NCBI GenBank assembly: GCA_018857735.1
Contig: JABMCL010001116.1
Location: 1,042,501-1,106,500 of the forward strand
Direction: 5' to 3'
Origin: Alviniconcha marisindica
Taxonomy: Eukaryota > Mollusca > Gastropoda > Provannidae
Length of the DNA: 64,000 nt
Numbering within the stretch: the first letter of the stretch is position 1; each line of letters starts with the position of its first letter. Positions 48,101 to 57,400 of this stretch are shown one piece after another. Below the pieces are notes generated by a model, which was not told where the DNA came from, did no database searches, and worked only from the letters and a program-made list of their open reading frames with translations. The translations under genes and the position numbers were made by a program.

Positions 48101-48560
48101 AGGGTATAATCTAAGGATGACTCATTCTAGGGTAGGACTGTATGTGTAAGTCTGTAACACTGTGCTAAGTCATAAGCCTAGCTTTCTGCACAAACTAACA
48201 CTACGACAGACAAAGATAAACAAGCCTTTGGGTTAACATGGAAACAATTCATGTTCACAATGGCAATCACATCATCATGCAAATCAGAAGTTCAGTGACA
48301 AGACCAACAAACAAATTAAATGAAAGCCATCTCACAATTGAAACGCTGGCTCTGCGAAGCTCTCGGTTCTCCTCTTGTAATGACTTGCATTTGGACTTAA
48401 ACGAATCAAGCTCCATCTTCAGCACCCGGTTTTCTTGTTGCAGAGATTCAATCCTCTTCTGCAAGTGTTCAATGTGCGCAGGAGACGGGGGCTTGAGTGT
48501 TGGGCCTCCTCCATCAATGGAGCTCGTGTCACTCTCGAGCTCACTGGCACTGTCCGCCAT
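36133..48560 (-). CDS. CCDC6: Coiled-coil domain-containing protein 6
   Basis: CCDC6 is a largely coiled-coil protein; in human it is a DNA-damage-responsive ATM target and a RET fusion partner. Exons (minus): 48560-48336, 47291-47142, 46428-46300, 45480-45377, 43254-43097, 41621-41465, 40076-39967, 38303-38065, 36204-36133. All phases close; 447 aa (human 474). The N-terminus [11 protein letters not shown] matches the family. The coiled coil runs about 30-310, with [46 protein letters not shown] and [20 protein letters not shown]. Conserved [28 protein letters not shown] and [14 protein letters not shown] follow, then the proline/serine-rich [12 protein letters not shown] and [12 protein letters not shown]. 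The short last exon ([20 protein letters not shown]) matches the family DKFKRPTPPPSP region. Exon 8 could instead read through to a stop at 38038, giving VSGGQLLW. Introns are filled with junction-derived repeats. Confidence 0.94.
36190..36530 (-). repeat. Six-fold 55-bp repeat carrying the CCDC6 exon 9 acceptor
   Basis: On the minus strand each unit contains TTGCATTTCAGAGGCCAAAG and GCTGTT, the 3' splice site plus the first exonic bases of exon 9. Equivalent acceptors fall at 36204 (used) and at 36259, 36314, 36369, 36424 and 36479. Copies differ by one or two bases. Confidence 0.93.
36720..37275. repeat. 20-bp minisatellite, CCDC6 intron 8
   Basis: About 27 units of TGCTTGTTTCTACACTCTAC with CCCTGC and ATTT variants, partly organised as dimers. 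Open frames through it are artefacts. Confidence 0.95.
37340..38030. repeat. 36-37-bp minisatellite, CCDC6 intron 8
   Basis: About 19 units of AGCCCTCCAACATCCCACAA plus GTGAATTCCCTTCTGT. It begins only about 30 bases inside the intron from the exon 8 donor but does not include it. Confidence 0.95.
38345..39965. repeat. Minisatellite filling CCDC6 intron 7, derived from the exon 7 donor
   Basis: About 35-40 units of roughly 40 bp; on the minus strand the core is CCCCATGTCATGAGGTAGCT plus ATGGGTGTTGT. The real exon 7 donor reads CCAATGTCACCAG/GTAGCTAT, so each unit carries a copy of the exon end and donor. Units are uniform near exon 8 and more diverged near exon 7. Confidence 0.9.
40875..41350. 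repeat. 40-bp minisatellite, CCDC6 intron 6
   Basis: Twelve units of ACCTGCTGGATGTGTCATAA plus CCTATCATCACCAGCTTGTT. On the minus strand the GATGATAGGTTATG part faintly resembles the exon 6 donor (GATGATGAGAG/GTTAGC); derivation from the junction is possible, not proven. Confidence 0.92.
41945..43060. repeat. Minisatellite in CCDC6 intron 5, derived from the exon 5 donor
   Basis: About 25 units of 40-48 bp; on the minus strand the core is GGAGTCCCAGCTCAGAGTGA followed by GCGTAAGTGAACAGCTGTG. The real junction reads GAAGTCCCAGCTCAGGGC...GAAC/GTGAGTGAAAAGCC, so units carry exon end, donor and intron start with a short internal deletion. It includes a SINE-like tail at about 42905-42975 (AGAGAATAGCGCTATACAAA then ATT repeats), which resembles 58950-58990. 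Confidence 0.85.
43740..44990. repeat. About 40-bp minisatellite, CCDC6 intron 4
   Basis: About 30 units of GTGATTCATGACRTTGGGTG plus TACCTTGGTACAGCTGAAG. No similarity to the flanking exons seen. Confidence 0.95.
45640..46320 (-). repeat. About 120-bp repeats duplicating the CCDC6 exon 3 end and donor
   Basis: Five to six units. On the minus strand each contains AGCAAGCAAYAGMCYCTGGA-type exon 3 sequence, a donor (GTGAGT, GTCCGTGAG or GTCAGTGAG), and TGGAACACAC, TTACTTTACCC, TTATTAATAGTAGACTTTAT. The copy farthest from exon 3 (about 45738-45775) retains coding for [13 protein letters not shown], one residue different from the exon. Confidence 0.9.
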
Positions 48561-49133
48561 TGTTCCACTCGTGTTTGACTGCTGAACACAATTTATAATA
48601 AAAAACGCACTTCTGTTTGCGCTGAAATTGAGCTTGAACAGGCAAACTGTATCCTAACAACGGATGTATTTATGTAGAATGTTCTTTTTGCCCAAACGGG
48701 CGCACGTCAAACAACTTACAACTGCGACAATCTTGTTTGTCAACAGTAGACGGTAGACTAGACCTTGGTTCTTGCTTCTAGGGTCAATGCCAAATGCACA
48801 GGGATCATTCATTATGTGAAGTTTGTTTTCGTCTTCTAAACATTGCGCAACTCCGACTGTTTATCCATTACAATTAACAGATAATCTTACCTACAAAAAT
48901 GTGTCACTCACCTTTGAGAAATACTAAATAAATATGGAAACTTGAGACAAGTAAAAACTTATTAATTCAAAACTTTAAACAATAATGATTTCCCTGAAGA
49001 CAGGAAATGAGAATCTGCTCCCAAGCGAGGCAAAGTAGCGGTCAAAGGTCATTCATGCCCTCCCTGGGCGCGCGAAGTCGTCGTTTTGCATACAGCTGCT
49101 AAGCGCATTGATCATCTCGGTGCAAAGGCGAAA
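48561..49133. promoter_or_regulatory. Probable bidirectional promoter, CCDC6 and the membrane-protein gene
   Basis: 573 bases between divergent start codons. No TATA box is evident for either gene. The interval is otherwise unique, without minisatellite, in contrast to the neighbouring introns. Confidence 0.55.
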
Positions 49134-51340
49134 ATGGAAGACTATCTCAAGGCCACTCAGACTTTTTTGAAACAATACACCTCGCTTCTAGATAAGGTAT
49201 GCATTTGGTAAAACGTTGAGAGCCTGATAATGTTATGTTGGGAGCGTCGACCATTAGCCGAGCCTTACGACGATATTGAAAATAAATATATCAGTAATAA
49301 AAGGAAAGGCCTTCATAAGGAGAGGGGAAGAAAGGAGTAGGTTATAGAACAAATGCAGTAGTTCTATATTATTGAAAATGATAACATTAAACTTTGCAGT
49401 GCGCCATGAGCAATGTCAAGCGCATTAGTGCGAGTGCTTAGAACTACTACTGTACTTGATCATGTAGACAGAAATAATGTAGTAGGCTTGGGTTTACCAG
49501 CTCTTTCGATGTCTTCTGGTAGGTCACCTGTCGCTGAAATTTCCTCATTCTGAAATAAAGGTGTTGAGCTGTCGCTGCATGTGTTAATTGTCAACTACGT
49601 CGGTATGTGCCAAACTGCAAGTTGAAATTGCACTTGCTGGGGCAGCCACTCCTATTTTTATTTCTGTTTCCATAGAGTACAGGTCTACATCACTTACCAT
49701 GTAGGAATGGTGTGAAGCGGTGGTGGTCTGTCGACGCCTGGCCAAAACCAGAGCTGACTTCAAGCACCAAGTTTTGCCCACCCACGCTGTGACCTCAGTG
49801 TTGAAAGTTCAGCTAGAATAGCTTTGGCAAGCAAAGACCAGATTAAAGGCTTTCAGTTTCACTAAATTTATTAAAACTTTTAGCCTGAGTGAATTTGATC
49901 ATATCAGTAACTGTCTCGTTATCAAAGTGATTCCAGGATTTGTATCCAAAATGATTTCATCGAGTTTGAACAAATATTTCACATCCAATTTCTGTCCACT
50001 TTTGGGTTGCGCTTGCTGTTCAGAATGCCATTCACTGATGCATTGTTCAGCCCCAGGAATGGTTATCCTGATGGATTTTGAGATTGACTTTGTAGAACTT
50101 AAAAAAATATAATAATATTTGCCATCACCGTATCCTTTAGAGGATGCCATTTTGCATTGTGTATGATTTCACTGAAACTAGTGAAAGGAAAGCAAAGCAC
50201 AGGTGAACTACCAGTTAGGGACTGGTACTAGTGGTAATGGTACAGGCACAGTATGGTGTTCCGTAAGTAAAACAGCAATCAAATAAATTCAACTTCATGA
50301 GGCTGAATGGCTTTCCAAACAGCAAACTGAGGCAATAATATTGAACACTTCTTCTCAATTGCTGCTACGGTGTACTCGTGGTATTTTAAAGTGCATGGTA
50401 CCATAATTTTCTGGAGAGCGCCCGTGGCTCAGTACCTCCGTTTTCAGTGCTCTAGGTTTTCTGTCAGGGTTACCTCACCCTTAGCTTCTGACCTCTACGT
50501 CCTGCCCTGGGAGCACGGGGGGCATTGTTTTCCGGGGATCCCACCCCTTAGCTAGGGCTTATAGCAAGCCATGTTCACTGATGATCCCATCAATGGACAC
50601 CTGAGGCATTTTTTAGATGTAGCAGAGCCACTTGCTACCCCACCCAATCCTGGTAGGAGCACCAGCCAGTTTATTCATCCAGCGAGCTGGCTTATTTCAC
50701 AGCTAACCTTCAATATCTGGGGTCTTCCCATTGTCCATCACCTGTGGACACGCCTGGTTGGGAATGGTCACCCCGTCACTGAATTGGAAGTTGACCTGTC
50801 CAGGATATTGAACACTAAAACTAGTAAACTGGAAAATTACCACAATCTGTGCTTGCAGTGGCACTAATGGCAGGACTCGTTGCTGGATGGTGCTTTGCTG
50901 TCTGCCCACAACAGATAGTGTTGGCAGGACTCATGATTACAGGATCTGGATCATGCTGCGCTGTCTGTCACTAGTGTCAGACACTCAAAGCAGTCAGACT
51001 GAGAAATGATTGTTTTGTATTTTCAGAATCTGGACTGGTGGGTCAAGCTGCGGCCACCACAGGAGATTCGCAAGAGCCATGCCTCGTTCCTGTACTGTGA
51101 ACTGTCCTTCTACCTTCTGGGATTTCTCACTTTTGTGCATGGTAAATCATTAGGCACAAACATGCCTACTAGACAAACTAAGCTGGGGTCTGACAGTGAC
51201 ACATTGAACCTCTGACCTATATCACCCCCATGTATTTATAAATGTAAATGTGTGTGATTTGACACAGATGGCATGAGATACACTAAAACATAGCAGTGCC
51301 CATTACAATACTGCTGTGCATCTCTGTTACTGTGTCAAAT

Positions 51341-51422
<82 letters not shown>

Positions 51423-54400
51423 GCCCCTACTGTAAATACCACTTTACTTTGCAAAGATGTATTTTGTGTGCATGTTTTTACTATTTTAGTAGTGACAGAT
51501 TCTGAGTTTGTAAGTTGTAACTTTGTAAGACTATGCTACTGCCTAAAATCTGCATCCTTGAGTACTAACAATTTATCTATCAATCAGCCAATGTCTCTGT
51601 ATCATTATCATTCAGTCATAATTAAACTTAGTCTCCAGTATGGTTGTTAATAATTGACTGTATTGTGTGAGATATTTGTTATTTGATCAGCTACCATGCA
51701 TACTGGCCGACAACCGAATAAAGTATGACTAGCACTCAGTAACAGTAAGACTGATGCTGGTATATCATTGACTGAAAGGAAGTGTGTATTCATGAATGAT
51801 ATGGTAGACTTCAAATAACAGAACAGAATGGACGCAAAACATTTCTTCTTCATATCTGGCCAAGAAAAACAATTAGTTAAATTATACATCCTGACTGACA
51901 ATAGTTTCTTTTTCTTCTTCTTTTTTAATGAGCTTAGTCATCATTTTTATTCTGCCAGTGTGGGGGATGTTAACTGTTTGTCTTATTTGTAATTATCATA
52001 TCTTATTCATGTTACAGAAAATCAGTCAGTGAATCATACAGTATGTATTCACTTTAATACATGTGTGATGTAGTACTAGTAGTCAATGTTTGGTCTTTAC
52101 ATGTATACATCTGCTGGTTTTGCAACAGTCAGACATTGTGGGTGAATGATTGTCTTTAGCAATGCGGAATGGTGGGAGATACAAATGGCTGTGGCTGGCG
52201 ACGATTCTGCATGGCCTGACAGTGGAGTGCGTGAGCTACTTCCTGCCCGATATCGACAACTTCTGGCACGCTCAGTCCATGGTGATGTTACTGGGGCAAC
52301 GTCTGCCACTTCACATCATCTTTGTGTGTAAGTTTCAGCACCTGCTCCCATAACCCATCTATCTCTGTGTGTAAGTTTCTGCACCTGCTCCCTTACCCTG
52401 TCTGTCTTTGTAAGTTGCTGCACCTGCTCCCTTAACCCATATATCTCTGCGTGTAAGTTTCTGTACCTGCTCCCTTACTCCATCTATCTTTGTAAGTTTC
52501 TGCACCTGCTCCCTTAACCCATCTGTCTGTGCGCAAGTTTCTGCACCTGCTCCCGTAACCTGACTATCTTTATGTGTAAGTTTCTGCACCTGCTCCCTTA
52601 ACCTGACTATCTTTGTAAGTTTCTGCACCTGCTCCCTTAACCTGTCTGTCTTTGTGTGTACGTTTCTGCACCTGCTCCCTTAACCTATCTTTGTGTGTAA
52701 GTTTCAGCACCTGCTCCCTTTACCCATCTATATCTGTGTGTAAGTTTCAGCACCTGCTCCCTTAACCCATCTATATCTGTGTGTAAGTTTCAGCACCTGC
52801 TCCCTTAACCCATCTATATCTGTGTGTAAGTTTCTGCACCTGCTCCCTTAACCCATCTATATCTGTGTGTAAGTTTCAGCACCTGCTCCCTTTACCCATC
52901 TATATCTGTGTGTAAGTTTCCACACCTGCTCCCTTAACCCATCTATCTCTGTATGTAAGTTTCAGCACCTGCTCCCTTTACCCATCTATATCTGTGTGTA
53001 CGTTTCCACACCTGCTCCTTTAACCCATCTATCTCTGTGTGTAAGTTTCCACACCTGCTCCCTTAACCCATCTATATCTGTGTGTAAGTTTCCACACCTG
53101 CTCCCTTAACCCATCTATATCTGTGTGTAAGTTTCCACACCTGCTCCCTTAACCCATCTATACCTGTGTGTAAGTTTCCACACCTGCTCCCTTAACCCAT
53201 CTATATCTGTGTAAGTTTCCACACCTGCTCCCTTAACCCATCTATATCTGTGTGTAAGTTTCCACACCTGCTCCCTTAACCTGTCTCTGGCACGCTGGAC
53301 TAGAGGTGCTGTGAGTAATTTTTTCTTCCTCCGCATCACTCCCTTCCCAATTATTTATTTACACAGGGGGAAAAAAGAAGAAATGAAATCAATCCATTCT
53401 GTCAGAACTGCCTGAGATGTAAACTCTCCCTTGCACCCCCTGATTTTTAGCCCCCACCCACCCACCCCCAGTTTAGTTTTACATTCTCAGTAAGTTTTCT
53501 TAGAACATTGTGCAACTTCTTGCAATGCACTGTCGTTTTCATGCCTTGACGTGACTGAAGTGGTGATGTTTTTTGTTTTGTTTTACACATTTTACCTTTC
53601 TGTCCACAGACCCAGCCTTCATATACACAGCTTGCGTTGCTGTGTCTCACATGAATCTTCGCTGGTGGGCCGAGCCGTGTGCAGGTTTGTGTGTATTTTT
53701 ACATGTTTGGGTCTAGCCGTGTGCAGGTTTGTGTTTGTTTGTATCTGGTGGGCTGAGCCTTGTGCTGGTTTGTGTATATTTGTACCTGAATGTGGTGCTG
53801 TTTGACATTCCCTTTGATATTATAGAATAATAGATGACAAATTTCAGTAAGTCTGAATGTGATGCTGTTTGACGTTCTCTTTGAGTTAGACACTAGGTGA
53901 CACGTTTTAGTGAGACTGAGAGTCTGTATGTGCTGCTGTTTGATATGACAGGTGACACATTTCAATGAGAATCTGAATCAGTGAATGTAGTGCCATTTGA
54001 GATTCCATTTGGCTGTATGGGCAACACATTTCAGTGAGAGTCTAAATCAAATGTGGTTTCGTTTGATGTTCCCTTTTTGACTGTCTGAAACATTTTAGTG
54101 AGAATCTGAATGTGGTGCTGTTTGATATTATAGGTGGCATGTTTCATTCAATACGAGAATAGATTCTTCCCATCAGCAGTACACATGTGGAACATCACCC
54201 TACCCCACACACCAGCTGCAGAATCCCCCCAGGCCTTCAGAGCTACCATTGAGGCCTGACTGAGAAATGTCTAGTACACTTAAGCCCCATCGCCTGTTTT
54301 TAGCCCACTTTCTGTCCATCCTTAGGACTTTTTTTTCTTTCTACCCCATCCCTAGGTCTTATTCAGTTTTTTTATACATACCATCAGTGGTGGAATGTTG

Positions 54401-57400
54401 CCCAAGCTACTGGGATTCCCACAGTACAATGAAGAAGAAAAAATGAACGTAGAGCCGTTTGACATTTTACTGTGATTATAGGTGACGAGTTTCAGTGAGA
54501 TTCTGAATGTGGTGCTGTTTGACACTTCTTTTGACATGTTTCAGTGAGAGTCTGAATGTGATGTCATTTGACATTCCCTTTGACTCTGAGTGTGAAATGT
54601 TTCAGTGGGAGTGAATGTGGTGCTGTGTGACCTTCCCTTTGACAGTGTGAAACATTTCAGTGGGAGTGAATGTGGTGCTGTGTGACCTTCCCTTTGACAG
54701 TGTGAAACATTTCAGTGGGAGTGAATGTGGTGCTGTGTGACATTCCCTTTGACAGTGTGAAACATTTCAGTGGGAGTGAATGTGGTGCTGTGTGACATTC
54801 CCTTTGACAGTGTGAAACATTTCAGTGGGTGTCTGAATGTGGTGCTGTGTGACATTCCCTTTGACAGTGTGAAACATTTCAGTGGGTGTCTGAATGTGGT
54901 GCTGTGTGACATTCCCTTTGACACTTAGTATGAAACATTTCAGTGGGCCTGAGCGTGGTACTGCTGGATGTTCCCTTTGACATCATGGGCATCAAGTTGC
55001 TGTGGTGGACATGGCATGACGATGACCCCAACATCTTTGACCGTCACTACTGGGTCCCCTGGACGTCCTATTACTTCCACGCCACCTTCGCCAGCAGCTT
55101 CACCCTCATCTTCTTCGGTGTACGAGCCCTCTTCTGCTCCAGTCTCCACAAGTTCCAGTCGGCTGGGTAGGCGGTTCTCATGACACAGGGGGCATACCGC
55201 AGGAAAGGGTTAAAGGGGATACTGGGTGAAAAATCATTGCATGCCCTGTTGATAGGAGTAAAATGCTGTTGTTTTTAAGTAGATTAATGGCAGTTTTTCA
55301 GCAGAGTTGTCTTTTCTTTTTTTTAAATGACATTTGAAAGTCATGAAAGTATGGCCATCAGTACTGGGTATCTGTCTTTGACATCATAAACGAGGCCTGC
55401 ATGTGTGGCACAAGTGTCTGTTATTACATTACAAGCCAGCCTTTCTGTCCTTGCTTTTTCACTGGCAAAGGGCTTATAGACATGGCTGCACCCTGAGGAG
55501 TTCAAATTTGAAACAGAAAAGTATTTGTTGCTTAAATATTGATAGAGCAACCATACAAAGCCTGCCAGTGAAAGTATTTGCACATTTTGGAAGTTTTTAT
55601 ATCAACTTGCTTTTTTTCTTCTTCTGGGGTCCCCTTTAAGTCAGTTGAGTGACACAAAAGGGAAGCAGCAACTGGAAGCCAGAGTCAAATCAGCAGGTTG
55701 CAGAGGGGGGGAGACAAATTACATTAAAGAAAGAACAATGGCAGTCTTTTGTGGTGGAAAATGGAGATGGTATGGTGGTGAGTTGTTGGGTTGGTTGGTG
55801 GTGGTTTTGTTTTGTTTTGTTGGTTTTTTATTTGTTTGTTGTTGTTGTTTGTGTGTGTGTATGTTGTTGTTTTTTGAGGGGAGGGGGGGCAAAAGTTTGT
55901 ATTCAAGTTCAAAATTACACATGCAGACTGCTTTGTCCAGGAATAGTCCTGTTGTAGTTGTGAGAGCTGAAAGCTGTAAGGAATTTTCTTACTCCTGTAA
56001 TTGTTTACACTTAACATTACCGTAGCTTTCCAGGCTTTCTTTGAATATTTTGTAATTATAGTGCTGTAATAATACATAACTTTATTTCAGAGCTTGTATT
56101 AACGATGCTTATGTTTCAGTCAACCCCCCACCCCCAAACAAATTGATATGGGAGGGGGTATTTTGGCATCACCTTGGGTTTTACAGCTGTTTTGTTTTCT
56201 TGTTCTTTGTGGTGTTTTGTGTGTGGGTGTGTGTGTGTAGGATCTGTGATCTCTAGTACACATGTGATGTATGGTCTGTTTTCAATATCCAGATTTTTCT
56301 GCGAGATGATCTGTGCTGTGATCACGGGCCTGTTCGCCATGCCGCTGGGAGTGATGCAGTTCATACCAGTCTACCACCCGCTCCATGACTCGCTGGGCAT
56401 TCACTCCGAGGTCTGCGTACTCATGCTGGTGGCCATCTACATGCTTGTGGTTTGGAGCGCCGACCGCTACCCCTTTGAGACTGCTCGCGTCCACAGTTAT
56501 ATAGGTCAGTTATTGGTTATTTTTCACAGTTTGATCAAAACATCCATCAGCATCACTATGTCCATTTTCTGTGCCACATTTGCCAATTTTTTAAGAACAG
56601 TCTGTTCCACATAGCTTCTTCTTCTTCTCAATCGCTGCTACACTGAGAGTCCAGTCTGCAAGATGAAATGTGGCTGTCTTCTCCAGTTCCTCCTTGCTGC
56701 CATAAAGTTTGGTGTGAAGCTGGACTGCCGCAAAAATAAAGTAGAAGAGAGAGGAAGGAAGGGAGATAACCTGCAGAAAGTGGTGATGAAGACTGGCAGT
56801 GAAGACATACACCACAGTGATGAAAATCAGGATAGTAATGAGGAGGAAGAAGATGGTGACGTTTTTCCAAATGTGGTGAATGGAGCGATCGTACAGAATG
56901 ACAGTGACTCTCCCTCTCCCTCAGACATTGAATGTAGTGAATGGGTTAAACATAGAATAAGACTGAATGTATATTGTTGGGGGGGGGGGGTAAACATAGA
57001 ATGAGACTGTAAGCATATATTGAGGTGTGCGTTAAACAGAGAATGAGACTGTGAACAATATGTTGAGGTGTGTGTTAAATGTAGAATGAGACTGTAAACA
57101 TATACTGAGGTATGTGTTAAACATAAAATGTGACTGTAAACATATATTGAGATGTGTGTTAAAAATTCATGTAGAATGAGACTGTAAACATATATTGAGG
57201 TGTGTGTTTAACATGGAATGAGACTTTAAACACATACATTTGGGTGGGTGTTAATCATAGAATGAGACTTTAACCTGTGATGAGTTTTGCTTTGCCAGAA
57301 TTTAACCCTTGCGATTACCTTAATGTGAAATATTTAGTGATCACCCGCATTTTTTTCCTGTTTTCTTAGGCAGCTCGGCAGAGATAGTGCTGGGCGTGGT

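Noticed and set aside
50410..50530. tRNA-like stretch (CGCCCGTGGCTCAGTACC)
   Set aside because: Resembles an A box but I could not fold a cloverleaf or find a convincing B box and 3' end.
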